DNA from: a virus
IMG/VR virus record: IMGVR_UViG_3300010885_076143
Coordinates: 1-33,495 of that record
Direction: 5' to 3' (one strand)
DNA length: 33,495 nt
A program made the position numbers and the translations under genes. This document shows, piece by piece, positions 1 to 7,711 of the stretch. Position 1 is the first letter of the stretch; the number at the start of each line of letters is the position of its first letter. Below the pieces are notes generated by a model. The model saw only the letters and a list, made by a program, of their open reading frames with translations. It was not told the origin of the DNA and searched no databases.

Positions 1-1
1 T

Positions 2-1144
2 CTTGCTGGAGCATTCGCACAGATTGCTGCAGAAAAGAGTGTCGATCCACAAATCTATTTTGATAAACTTGATGCTGTTTTCAAAGATAAGTATAACAAG
101 TCAATTAAAGATTTTATGGAAGAGGAATTTAGCGGGTATGGAGAAGTAGTTTCATGTAATCTATATCGTCGTAAAATTGAAGCATCAGTATTACGGGGAT
201 TGAATATTTGGAGTATACTCGGAGATGTAGCATTAACTATTGTTACCTTTGGAGGATCTGCATCATTTACTGCAGGTTTAAAAGGTGCAGAAATTGCAAA
301 CGCTACATCAAAGGCAAGTAAATTAGCAAAAGCAACTGGCATGGCACAGGCAAGTGCAACACTCGGTAGAGGAATTGGAGCGTTAGCTGATATTACAAGA
401 TTAAGTGCAGTATTTGCAAAATTAGAAAAAGCACGTCAAATTGCAGCTTTAGAAAAAATTGGAGTATCTGCAGGAAAAACGATTGAATATAATCGTGGTG
501 GAAAAATGATAGCGCATGAAGTTGTTTCAGTAGGCGAAGGCGAAGTTAAATTAATGGTAAAAGGAACGAAACAGACTTTCTCTACACCATTTGAAAGAGT
601 ACCTGGATATCTTACTCCGGAAAAAGCAACCGAGTTATTTACCGTTGCTGGAGTTAATTTAACTCCAATGGGAGTTCTAGCAGCTAAAAAGGCAGGAGAT
701 ATTGGAACATCTGGTTCAACTCCAGCTGGCGCTGAAGAGCCTGGAATAGCAACAAAGGGTGCAGAAGCTATGGGATGGTATGATACAATGGCGGCAGATC
801 CGAGTGCATATATTGCAAATGCAAAACAGCAAGGAGCATCAGATATTGCATCAATGTTACTTGATCTTAAAAACGGTAGCGGATTATTTGGAAACACTAC
901 TGACCAAGAAGAGTGTTCAATTGCTTTACTTATTACTGGATTAACTCCAGAAATGGCAAAAGAAGTTAGTATCGCATACGGAAAGATTGATGCTAAAATG
1001 AATGTCTATGCAGTATTAGATGATGAACTTGGTGGAGATATTGCAACCCTAGCAAAAGCATACTGGACAGGTTGTACCGGCGAAGGTGATGAATATAAAG
1101 AATCAATCACAAATTTACTTGAAAAGATTAAGAAGAAAGATTAA
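2..1144 (+). CDS. Annexin-repeat-like virion-associated protein, 5' end cut by window edge
   Basis: The frame is open from the first bases of the window, so the gene starts outside it; the ATG at 116 is internal. The visible 380 residues begin with a helical stretch and then an alanine/glycine-rich hydrophobic segment (about nt 200-330, containing NIWSILGDVALTIVTFGG) that could insert in or cross a membrane. The last ~90 residues (about nt 850-1100) show the layout of an annexin-type repeat: G-x-x-TDQEE, a helix, LTPEMAKEVSIAYGK, then LDDELGGD and a final helix. Annexin-like repeats of this kind occur in proteins carried by contractile injection systems; that link is family knowledge and the match is judged by eye. 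The stop overlaps the stop of the convergent gene by 3-4 nt. The missing N-terminus may carry a further domain, for example a lytic enzyme. Function not proven. Confidence 0.7.
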   Translation, partial: LAGAFAQIAAEKSVDPQIYFDKLDAVFKDKYNKSIKDFMEEEFSGYGEVVSCNLYRRKIEASVLRGLNIWSILGDVALTIVTFGGSASFTAGLKGAEIANATSKASKLAKATGMAQASATLGRGIGALADITRLSAVFAKLEKARQIAALEKIGVSAGKTIEYNRGGKMIAHEVVSVGEGEVKLMVKGTKQTFSTPFERVPGYLTPEKATELFTVAGVNLTPMGVLAAKKAGDIGTSGSTPAGAEEPGIATKGAEAMGWYDTMAADPSAYIANAKQQGASDIASMLLDLKNGSGLFGNTTDQEECSIALLITGLTPEMAKEVSIAYGKIDAKMNVYAVLDDELGGDIATLAKAYWTGCTGEGDEYKESITNLLEKIKKKD

Positions 1145-3042
1145 AACCTAGAATAAGGGATAATATAACGAAGGTGTGAAAGTGATTCTTTTACACCTTT
1201 TTCTTTTTCTGAATGAGTCGTCGCATTTGCAAGTTCTGGAGTATCTACTGTTCCTTTACGAACACTATTCCAAAAATCTTCAAACTGATCATCAGTATCA
1301 CCATATTTTTTATAGATTACTGGAATAATACTTGGCTGACCAAATAATTTGGCATAATTGTTTTGATAATTTGTAATTCTATCAAATGTTTCTTTTTCAC
1401 TAGAATCAAAATTTGCTGCAGGCAGATATGTTGCGCCAGCCTCTTCTTTTTGTTTGTGAATATCTTGTGCAATCCATGTCTGCATAGCCGAATTTCCCCA
1501 ATATTTAATTTCTTCTTCCTTATATCCAGCCTTCTGTGCGTCGACTCCAGTAATTAATTTAATAATCTGTTTTCCAATGAATAGTGAAAGTTGACCTGCA
1601 GATTTTGTGACTCTCCAGCCTTTCTTTAAGAAATATTTACCGACTCCTTCAAGCATCTTAGTATTAGATGATGCAACGCTTGAATAATATTTAGCAATTG
1701 CTTTTTCTTCGCCAACTGCAAATAAACCAGTTGCTTTTTTATCAAATACTTTGACTAGGTGCTCTGCTGGAAATTCTTTAGTTAGAAGCTTGCCGTCTGA
1801 TCCGATAATTTTTGCAGTTTGTGTAACTGGATCGATTTCCATTGCGATTTTGCTATCCTTTAGCATAGCCTCAACTGCAACATCTGCGTCCTTTGCTGCA
1901 AGATCAAGAGCGACTTTTTCAGCTTCACCAAATTCTTTTGAAAAGTTACCAAGTTTTTCTCCATACTTTGAGAAAGCTTTGCCCATTGTTTCAAAGAAAC
2001 CTTTCAACGGCTTACCGATAAATGGAATCCAGCCAACCACTTTTCCAACAAATGCTTCAAAGAATTTTCCAAGCATGCCAGTAGCTTTGCCTAAAGCCTC
2101 AGTAACATTTTTTGCAATAAATCTTAATAATTTAATAGCTGGGCCACTCTCTTTTGCTGGTAATTTAGCTAGCATTTCGCCGCCTTCTTTACTTCCGCCT
2201 TTCATCATTGCCATAATTACTGGCTCTGCGGCGTTTGCTCCAGGTTTAAGAAGCTTTATCATATCTCCTGCACCAAATACCAATGCTCCGATTAATGAAA
2301 TACAGCCTAATAGCCATTTACCTCTAATGAAATAGATGATTGCGTTAATAATATCGGCAATGGCACCGACTCCGGGAATAATAAAATCACCAAATGCTCC
2401 AATAATATCAAGTAACAGATGCAGAATACCGATCGGCGATCCGCCTTCAGTAATTCCATCGTATAAACTATTTAGAAAGCCTAAAACTCCACCTTTACTA
2501 TGTTGAGTTGCAGCTCCTCCAGCAAGGGCTGCATCAAACTCTTCTGGAGTTCCTGCAATTTGACCTGCTGGTGCAGGTGGAGTAGTAGATGCAGTTGCCG
2601 GTTTTGCGCCGCCAATTAGAGCAGCTTTTAATTGATCTCCAAATTGAGTAGTTGGAATCGCGGCTGCTGCCTGTTCAGTAAGTAGAGTAGTAAGTTTATC
2701 TTTTACACGAAGTCTGAAAATTTCAGCGGCTTCGTTTATTTTAGTTGAATTTGGAACTTTTAGCTTAATTTTAGCCTGTTCAAGTATCTCATTCTTTCCT
2801 GAGATAAGTTCCTTATAGTAATTAGTAACTGCTTTTGCACCCTGATTTAAAATCATATCTAGGTGTAGGTCAAACGCAAGATTCTCCGGAATCGACATTT
2901 CAGCAAGATTTAGCATCTTTGCTTCCCATTCAATGTTTTCAAAGGTTATTACTGGCGCAAAGATATGCTCATTTCCTTTGAAATATTCATTTATTAGTTT
3001 GGTTGACTCCGGTTGAGAGCCGTATGCTGAAACATATTTCAT
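1141..3042 (-). CDS. Large protein with polymorphic-toxin-like hydrophobic (pre-toxin) module
   Basis: A 633-residue protein in three parts. Residues 1-145 are mostly helical. Residues ~146-185 are a proline/alanine/threonine/glycine-rich linker. Residues ~203-268 are hydrophobic with the sequence pattern IIPGVGAIADIINAIIYFIRG followed by a second hydrophobic helix and FGAGDMIKLLK. That pattern (IPGVG-D-ADLINA-IY-RGD...GD-AK) is typical of the membrane-spanning pre-toxin segment of bacterial polymorphic toxins. The remainder (270-633) is helical and lysine-rich, without a toxin motif that I recognise. The ATG at 3042 lies 20 nt downstream of a GATAAATA late-type promoter element, which supports the start. 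It converges on, and overlaps by 4 nt, the annexin-like gene. A virion-carried or injected effector, or a tail-associated structural protein, are both possible. Confidence 0.75.
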   Translation of the reverse strand: MKYVSAYGSQPESTKLINEYFKGNEHIFAPVITFENIEWEAKMLNLAEMSIPENLAFDLHLDMILNQGAKAVTNYYKELISGKNEILEQAKIKLKVPNSTKINEAAEIFRLRVKDKLTTLLTEQAAAAIPTTQFGDQLKAALIGGAKPATASTTPPAPAGQIAGTPEEFDAALAGGAATQHSKGGVLGFLNSLYDGITEGGSPIGILHLLLDIIGAFGDFIIPGVGAIADIINAIIYFIRGKWLLGCISLIGALVFGAGDMIKLLKPGANAAEPVIMAMMKGGSKEGGEMLAKLPAKESGPAIKLLRFIAKNVTEALGKATGMLGKFFEAFVGKVVGWIPFIGKPLKGFFETMGKAFSKYGEKLGNFSKEFGEAEKVALDLAAKDADVAVEAMLKDSKIAMEIDPVTQTAKIIGSDGKLLTKEFPAEHLVKVFDKKATGLFAVGEEKAIAKYYSSVASSNTKMLEGVGKYFLKKGWRVTKSAGQLSLFIGKQIIKLITGVDAQKAGYKEEEIKYWGNSAMQTWIAQDIHKQKEEAGATYLPAANFDSSEKETFDRITNYQNNYAKLFGQPSIIPVIYKKYGDTDDQFEDFWNSVRKGTVDTPELANATTHSEKEKGVKESLSHLRYIIPYSRF

Positions 3043-3062
3043 TAATACAGAATCTTTCTTAT

Positions 3063-3070
3063 TATTTATC
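3063..3070 (-). promoter_or_regulatory. T4-late-type promoter element GATAAATA
   Basis: On the minus strand this reads AGATAAATAATAAG, seven of eight matches to TATAAATA, ending 20 nt before the ATG at 3042. A second copy (GATAAATA at 3142-3149) lies further upstream on the same strand. Nothing else is evident in the gap 3043-3162 except a weak imperfect palindrome near 3105-3126. Confidence 0.55.
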
Positions 3071-3162
3071 TAGACTACACAGGTTAGTTTTTAATTATCT
3101 TTTCAAAAAGAGAACTGCAGTTTCTTAAATAGCGGTTGTAATATTTATCTAAACGCTTGAAA

Positions 3163-3339
3163 TCAATAGAATTGGGAGGATTGTGCATTTAAACGACCAA
3201 TTAGTTCTCTAAATAGAGACACGTCATTTGTGCGGTTAAAAAATAGCACAACATATTTTGTCGCGGCTTCAATATGATCGACTGTTGTACAGCTTTCGAT
3301 TACTCGAATTACTTTCTGTTCTATTTCTTGATTAGTCAT
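3163..3339 (-). CDS. Small hypothetical protein, last gene of the modification operon
   Basis: A 58-residue helical protein beginning MTNQEIEQKVIRVIES and ending in QSSQFY; no recognised domain. The ATG at 3339 overlaps the 3' end of the glycosyltransferase gene by 8 nt, a normal translational-coupling arrangement. A GTG at 3351 in the same frame would add four residues and lengthen the overlap to 20 nt. I prefer the ATG. Its place at the end of the methyltransferase/glycosylase/glycosyltransferase operon suggests co-expression but does not reveal a role. Confidence 0.6.
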   Translation of the reverse strand: MTNQEIEQKVIRVIESCTTVDHIEAATKYVVLFFNRTNDVSLFRELIGRLNAQSSQFY

Positions 3340-4402
3340 ATGTGTTTTCACAATAGTTAAGGTAAGAATTAATAAAGGTTAAGTATGCCTTTTTCAAGTC
3401 GTCTTGGTCGCACTCATTTAAGTAAATAATGATTTCACGCAAATCATCCGGAGTATTAAACGAAAAAGTTTCACTTAAGAATGAAAATTTATATGAAACT
3501 GGGATCATTCCAAAAATCATCGCTTCATATATTCTGGCTGGAATAAATCGACGCTCGTCATATTTTTCTTTAGTAACATTAATCATTACTAAATATTTTT
3601 CAAGCGTTGACCATACTGCTTGCCGCATATTTCGATAGGTCAATAGAATATTTGGTTGTAAATTTTCAAGGTCTTTTTGCTTTCCAATGAGTATTAATTT
3701 TACGACATTTGGATTTCGAATACTTGTTGTTGATAATAAACCTAACACGTCCATTAGAATTGAACTTTTTGAGTTTCCGCTCTTATAATTTGAAGTATCA
3801 ATATTTCCATAAAATACAGAAGCTTTCTCTTTTGTATAATTCTCTTTATGTACTGCGACACACTCTAATAAGAACCGATTAGATATTCCTGGAAAATCAA
3901 TAGATGGAATACTAATAGTTACTACGTCTCCATATATTTTATAAAATGATGTAGGCAATGAAAGATCAGTATCAAGTATTATGATATTTTCCTTAGTATA
4001 ACCCGACGCAACTGCAGTATCAATAATCTCTTCGAAATCATGAGCATCTTTCCATTTTTTAGTAAGTGTTGAGATGTTTCTAAATCTAGCTTTAAGATAT
4101 AGTTGTGAATATTTTTTAGTACGAATATTATCCAATACTGTACTTAAATATAACCCATATTCATCAAACACATCGGTTCGATATTTAGCAAATACTTTTC
4201 CAAGATCAGTGTCTGGAAATTGAATACCCTTTGGGATTTCACCAGCCTGCAATTCCTCTGGGTAATACGAATAGAAATCAAATTTTTCGACTCCATACGA
4301 TACTCTAATTGAGTCGATCAACCCTAGTTGATATAATGAATGTCCTGGCGAGTCAATTGTGTGTAGGTCGATTAGACCAAAATATGCATATAGTGCTTTC
4401 AT
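3332..4402 (-). CDS. GT-B-like glycosyltransferase
   Basis: A 356-residue protein. The strongest signal is at residues 284-304, RRFIPARIYEAMIFGMIPVSY, matching the C-terminal donor-binding motif of GT-B glycosyltransferases (basic residues, then E-A-x-x-x-G-x-I-P-V). T4 alpha-glucosyltransferase has a comparable stretch. The N-terminal half has alternating strand/helix character (for example IIILDTDLSLP at 140-150), as expected for two Rossmann-like halves. It starts 6 nt after the glycosylase gene ends, so the two are probably co-translated. The substrate could be DNA (a hypermodified base) or a virion protein or glycan. The glycosylase neighbour favours DNA, but this is inference. Confidence 0.65.
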   Translation of the reverse strand: MKALYAYFGLIDLHTIDSPGHSLYQLGLIDSIRVSYGVEKFDFYSYYPEELQAGEIPKGIQFPDTDLGKVFAKYRTDVFDEYGLYLSTVLDNIRTKKYSQLYLKARFRNISTLTKKWKDAHDFEEIIDTAVASGYTKENIIILDTDLSLPTSFYKIYGDVVTISIPSIDFPGISNRFLLECVAVHKENYTKEKASVFYGNIDTSNYKSGNSKSSILMDVLGLLSTTSIRNPNVVKLILIGKQKDLENLQPNILLTYRNMRQAVWSTLEKYLVMINVTKEKYDERRFIPARIYEAMIFGMIPVSYKFSFLSETFSFNTPDDLREIIIYLNECDQDDLKKAYLTFINSYLNYCENTYD

Positions 4403-4408
4403 ATTCTG

Positions 4409-4846
4409 TTATATTGATTTTAAGTTAACTGGTTTTATTAGATTTTCAGGTCGCTTGGCCCAAGCCAAATACGTATTTAATACTCCATCAGTCGGCATAA
4501 CGGTCAAATTTCCTTTCTGGAATATCTCCCAGGAATCTTGTGTATACTTACCTATTCCATATAATTCACTAGGTTCGGACCAATCTAGGGTCATCCAGTC
4601 TATCGAGAATCGCCGAATAGTATTTGTTCGCCTATTCTTAAAGCCCAATGACGCAAGCAGATCTGCCATCTCAAATGGATCAGCACAGGCTGCTTCAAGA
4701 GCATTTGGATATCTTCTAAAAAATTCTTCGCGAATCACATCTACCTGTTTTCTAGAAGTACAGTTTAACATGATACAACAAACGAGCATCCTCCACGGAT
4801 GCTCGTTGTATATTTCTTGTAGTAAATTATATGGACTATTTCTCAT
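4409..4846 (-). CDS. MBD4-like HhH-GPD DNA glycosylase
   Basis: A 145-residue protein that aligns by eye along its whole length with the catalytic domain of MBD4-type mismatch-specific thymine/uracil glycosylases: PWRMLVCCIMLNCTS (17-31), RRYPNALEAA (44-53), LLASLGFKNRRTNTI (63-77), the helix-hairpin-helix ELYGIGKYTQDSWEIF (94-109) and a terminal TDGVLNTYLAW (119-129) corresponding to the HPEDHKLNKYHDWLW end of MBD4. The catalytic aspartate of the family is present (D104). The family removes T or U, and some modified pyrimidines, opposite G. There is no methyl-CpG-binding domain and no 4Fe-4S cluster. The start overlaps the methyltransferase gene by 11 nt and the glycosyltransferase follows after 6 nt. 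Action on the phage's own or on host modified bases is a reasonable guess. Confidence 0.8.
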   Translation of the reverse strand: MRNSPYNLLQEIYNEHPWRMLVCCIMLNCTSRKQVDVIREEFFRRYPNALEAACADPFEMADLLASLGFKNRRTNTIRRFSIDWMTLDWSEPSELYGIGKYTQDSWEIFQKGNLTVMPTDGVLNTYLAWAKRPENLIKPVNLKSI

Positions 4847-5657
4847 CCGATTTCATCGCTACAAAGTGAGTGATAAAATTCTTACCATATTCAACATTTG
4901 GTAATCCTCGGATGATATCGAAACCTGCATTTTTGAAGATGCTCATGATTTCTTGGTATAGGGTGACACGATAGTTTTTATCTTTAGTTATCGTACGCAT
5001 TGCATTAAAATGCCATTCAACAATTACTAATCGAATATTTGACCAGTCTTTAACTGATTTGATTAATTCGTATTCGGCACCTTCAACATCCATTTTTATG
5101 GCAGTTGCACCAGAGCTTGTAATTGCATCATTGATATTGATTGCCGGAACAGTAATTACGTCGCGACCTTTTACTGGAAGGATTGAGTGTTTGCCGGAGT
5201 CAGATGAAATAAAGAAATCGATTGATGTTTCGTTATTTGGAACAATTGCTTTTTGTACAAATTCACAAGTTCCTTCAACATTATTTACTTTCACATTCTC
5301 TAATGCAAAACTTACGTTATGTGGAAGAGCCTCATATGAAATAATCTTTTTGATCTTTGGAAACTGTTTTGCCATACGAATTGCAAAGAATCCTAAGTGA
5401 CCACCAACATCTAACCACGTATCTTCACGATTAAGTGAATGGTTTACATTTAACGGTGCTCCCATTCTTTCTGAAACGAATGGTTTAATATACTCGCCAC
5501 TGTTTGGGCTTTTTGAAACGTTTGTTCCTACATTATACTTGACTTCATTAAGTCCTTTTCTAACATAAAATTTAAAATCAGAGTATTGGGTTTTCCAATC
5601 AACTAATTCAAGTTGGTCAAATTTTTTGGCAGTTGTAAAATCTATTCTAGTGTCCAT
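4836..5657 (-). CDS. FkbM-family SAM-dependent methyltransferase
   Basis: A 273-residue protein with the FkbM methyltransferase signatures: motif I TWLDVGGHLGFFAI (80-93, the SAM-binding glycine loop), the acidic strand end SYEALPHN (107-114), and IKMDVEGAEYELIK (187-200), the hallmark DVEGAE. FkbM enzymes usually O-methylate sugars or hydroxyls of small molecules, so a sugar added by the neighbouring glycosyltransferase is an attractive substrate, although unproven. It is the first gene of a four-gene minus-strand operon and overlaps the next gene by 11 nt. The gap upstream holds a CATAAATA element (5720-5727), a TATAAT-like box and a terminator, so the operon probably has its own promoter. 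Confidence 0.8.
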   Translation of the reverse strand: MDTRIDFTTAKKFDQLELVDWKTQYSDFKFYVRKGLNEVKYNVGTNVSKSPNSGEYIKPFVSERMGAPLNVNHSLNREDTWLDVGGHLGFFAIRMAKQFPKIKKIISYEALPHNVSFALENVKVNNVEGTCEFVQKAIVPNNETSIDFFISSDSGKHSILPVKGRDVITVPAININDAITSSGATAIKMDVEGAEYELIKSVKDWSNIRLVIVEWHFNAMRTITKDKNYRVTLYQEIMSIFKNAGFDIIRGLPNVEYGKNFITHFVAMKSDEK

Positions 5658-5719
5658 ATTAAAAATTAAGTGTTTACTTATTGTACTGTGCAGCTCAAAT
5701 CGGTTTTGATTAGTTTACA

Positions 5720-5727
5720 TATTTATG
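5720..5727 (-). promoter_or_regulatory. Possible promoter for the modification operon
   Basis: On the minus strand the sequence reads CATAAATATG, one mismatch from TATAAATA, 62 nt before the ATG at 5657. A further TATAAT-like box (GTATAATATG, about 5742-5751) lies just upstream and could be a host-type -10. The longer distance and the absence of the A-rich tail seen at other late elements make this weaker than the others. Confidence 0.35.
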
Positions 5728-5774
5728 CTGTTTTACTTTACATATTATACTATTTTTCTGGCTAATCTAAAATA

Positions 5775-5798
5775 AAAAAGGAGCATTTGCTCCTTTTT
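5775..5798. terminator. Bidirectional rho-independent terminator
   Basis: AAAAAGGAGC, loop ATTT, GCTCCTTTTT: a 10-bp perfect stem with A and T flanks, usable on both strands. It lies 4 nt after the stop of the -1-frame extension (5802-5804). This independently marks that stop as the true end of the 7645-5802 transcription unit. Confidence 0.85.
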
Positions 5799-5801
5799 AC
5801 T

Positions 5802-6059
5802 TTATAGTACGTTAAGTGATTTTTCTTTAGGTCTTTTCTTTCGAGTTATATCTTCTGCTTTTGAGCTTTTCTTTTTGATGGGCGCGATCTTATGTACTTC
5901 TGATGTTGGATATCGTTCACTTTTTGAGCCACACATTACTATGTATTCACCACTTAGTCCATTTACTCCAATTACTTTACCGATTTTTCCTTTTACTTCG
6001 ACTGGATCGCCAATTTTAAATTTGATCTCTTTAGCTTTACCTTCGTTTACGCTAGTTCC
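5802..6059 (-). CDS. Start-less KOW/SH3-like C-terminal extension, reached by -1 frameshift
   Basis: An 85-codon open frame with no ATG, GTG or TTG between its upstream in-frame stop (TGA just before the A run) and its domain. Continuing from the preceding gene by a -1 shift gives a joined peptide beginning GTSVNEGKAKEIKFKIGDPV, then EVKGKIGKVIGVNGLSGEY, and ending in a lysine-rich tail (KKKSSKAED, RKKRPKEKS). The central part has the spacing of a KOW/SH3-like small barrel (IGDPVEVKGKIGKVIGV). The stop lies 4 nt from a strong terminator. The codon pattern and absence of internal stops indicate real coding. It is either the product of programmed frameshifting or transcript slippage, or was split by a one-base error in an A9 run; either way it belongs to the upstream protein. 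Confidence 0.75.
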   Translation of the reverse strand, partial: GTSVNEGKAKEIKFKIGDPVEVKGKIGKVIGVNGLSGEYIVMCGSKSERYPTSEVHKIAPIKKKSSKAEDITRKKRPKEKSLNVL

Positions 6060-7645
6060 TTTTTTTTTAATAGATCAAGACGAATAAATTCTTCTTTTAA
6101 ATTATTGATTGTTTTTTCAACAGATTCTCTAATGTCTTCAAGTTTGTTGATACTTTGAGCATCAAGATCAGTATTTGCACAAGACTCAGTTAATTTCTTA
6201 GCTGCTCCTTCTAATTTTTCGATATCTGCTAGGATAACCTTTTTTTGTTCTTCGATCTTCATAATCTCAGCAACTTCTTTGTTGATTTCAGTTCCGAAAA
6301 TAGGGCTAATATCGTAATTAAATTTAGTTTTAAAGAACTCAAACATTTCAAGTTCATTTACTTCATTCCATACTCTATCAGAAGTATTTACTTTTTCACA
6401 GATGAAGTATTTGTCATTTAATTTAACAAGTACAGCTTCTGCCAGTGTTCTATCATTTGAAATTTCTTTAATAAAATCAAAATTGAATAGACAATTTGTA
6501 TTTTCAATAATCTTTGAAACTTTTGTTTTAACGACATTGTTCTCTAGTGCTAGAGCTTCAGATACATTTACTGCATTTGGAGTTCCGATTTTTGAACCAT
6601 TTACATACAAGTCAACTCCTTTTTCTTCGTTTACTTTGAAACCAAGTTTAAAGTTTCTGATTGATTTTGATTCGACACCAAGACCATCGTCAGATTTAGC
6701 AAAACCTAGAGTTGCATATGCTTCACAAAGATCGTAGAAATTACCATACGTTGTTTTTACATAATTTGGGTCAACATCCGCAATTTTGAATGCTCCGTCT
6801 AAATGAATTTTTGATTCATTTCCAGCTAATCCTTTAGCTTCACGAATTGATAAAAAACGATTGTCAGTATAAACAATTAATCCGTCAGCTGTTTGCACGG
6901 CTGGAGAAACTAGGTTGTTTATTTTAGTATCGAAGTTGCCTTCACCTAGAGTAAAATTTCCAGTTTGAGCGGATTCGATAATTGAAAGGTCATTAATTAA
7001 TGCAGAAACTGCAGGAACAGATGTTCCGTATTTGACCTTAAGAATATCTGCTGTATAACTTTCGTCAATCAGCATACGTTTTAAGTCCGAACTTACACCT
7101 GCATAAATTGCAGAGTTTAATGAATCCATTTGATAGATTGTATTTAGTACTGCAAGTTTTGATTGGTTTTCGTTTACATATTGTTTTACAGAAGCAACGC
7201 ATTTTTTAATAGTTACATCGTAATTGTATTGTTCAAACATGTTAATAAATGATGCACAGACTGCAAAATCTACTGCACCTTTGTTTAAATATGATTCAAA
7301 TGAATCAATTTTAGTCTTAACTAATGGATTACAGTATGCGTTAGATTCTTTAAGTAAATTGATTTTAGCTAAAAGATTTACTTCTTTTGCAATAGTTGTA
7401 ACTTTTGCGTCCGGTGTGTTTGCACTTTCGTCAAATTTAGTTAGTAGGGTACTTAACTCAGGATTTTTAATCGTTTCGTTAATATATGCTAGTCCAGTTT
7501 TAAGATTTGCACTAACCAACGCAACGTTTTCTCCTAATGCAATCGATTTATTTGCGGATTCGACTATCATCTTTACTAATGGCTCAGAGCTCACAGACTT
7601 ATTAGAATTGAGGTCGGCTAGCATTTTTTGCAAGAATTCGTTCAT
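6047..7645 (-). CDS. Large hypothetical (probably virion) protein, frameshift donor
   Basis: A 532-residue protein without a recognised family. Residues 1-230 are helical (MNEFLQKMLADLNSNKSV at the start), the middle (~240-400) is strand-rich with motifs such as DGLIVYTDNRFLSI, and 450-532 form a long heptad-like coiled coil with two lysine/glutamate-rich helices. It ends LLKKKELA in the zero frame; a -1 slip replaces ELA with an 85-residue KOW-like extension, giving a product of about 615 residues. The ATG at 7645 lies 23 nt after a GATAAATA late element, supporting expression with structural genes. Structural, scaffold or internal-head roles are possible; none can be chosen from sequence alone. 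Confidence 0.75.
   Translation of the reverse strand: MNEFLQKMLADLNSNKSVSSEPLVKMIVESANKSIALGENVALVSANLKTGLAYINETIKNPELSTLLTKFDESANTPDAKVTTIAKEVNLLAKINLLKESNAYCNPLVKTKIDSFESYLNKGAVDFAVCASFINMFEQYNYDVTIKKCVASVKQYVNENQSKLAVLNTIYQMDSLNSAIYAGVSSDLKRMLIDESYTADILKVKYGTSVPAVSALINDLSIIESAQTGNFTLGEGNFDTKINNLVSPAVQTADGLIVYTDNRFLSIREAKGLAGNESKIHLDGAFKIADVDPNYVKTTYGNFYDLCEAYATLGFAKSDDGLGVESKSIRNFKLGFKVNEEKGVDLYVNGSKIGTPNAVNVSEALALENNVVKTKVSKIIENTNCLFNFDFIKEISNDRTLAEAVLVKLNDKYFICEKVNTSDRVWNEVNELEMFEFFKTKFNYDISPIFGTEINKEVAEIMKIEEQKKVILADIEKLEGAAKKLTESCANTDLDAQSINKLEDIRESVEKTINNLKEEFIRLDLLKKKELA
6059..6065 (-). promoter_or_regulatory. A-AAA-AAG slippery heptamer (-1 frameshift site)
   Basis: On the minus strand the 532-residue gene ends TTA AAA AAA AAG GAA CTA GCG TAA. 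The A-AAA-AAG heptamer in the zero-frame phase is the classic bacterial -1 slip sequence (as in dnaX). Slipping one base back gives GGA ACT AGC and enters the 85-codon extension. I see no strong downstream stem; only a short TAGC/GCTA pairing is possible. The nine-A run could also allow transcriptional slippage. Confidence 0.6.
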
Positions 7646-7668
7646 TGTGGTAATGATTTATTTTAGTT

Positions 7669-7676
7669 TATTTATC
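7669..7676 (-). promoter_or_regulatory. T4-late-type promoter element GATAAATA
   Basis: The minus strand reads AGATAAATAAAC, followed by an A-rich leader and the ATG at 7645, 23 nt further. It sits in the gap between the 7712-9688 gene and the frameshift gene. Confidence 0.55.
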
Positions 7677-7711
7677 TGACTTTTAGAGCAGATATTCATA
7701 ATTTCCGGGAT

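Noticed and set aside
1751-2335. Plus-strand 194-codon ORF opposite the toxin-like gene
   Set aside because: Antisense shadow of the long, hydrophobic minus-strand gene; no late element or A-rich leader precedes it.
4359-4904. Plus-strand 181-codon ORF across the glycosylase gene
   Set aside because: The minus strand encodes a full-length MBD4-like match in the same place; the plus ORF resembles nothing.
5875-6087. Plus-strand 70-codon ORF in the gap after the frameshift gene
   Set aside because: It is antisense to the minus-strand -1-frame extension, which has a KOW-like pattern, realistic composition and an adjacent terminator. The plus ORF is a proline/phenylalanine-rich shadow with no promoter.
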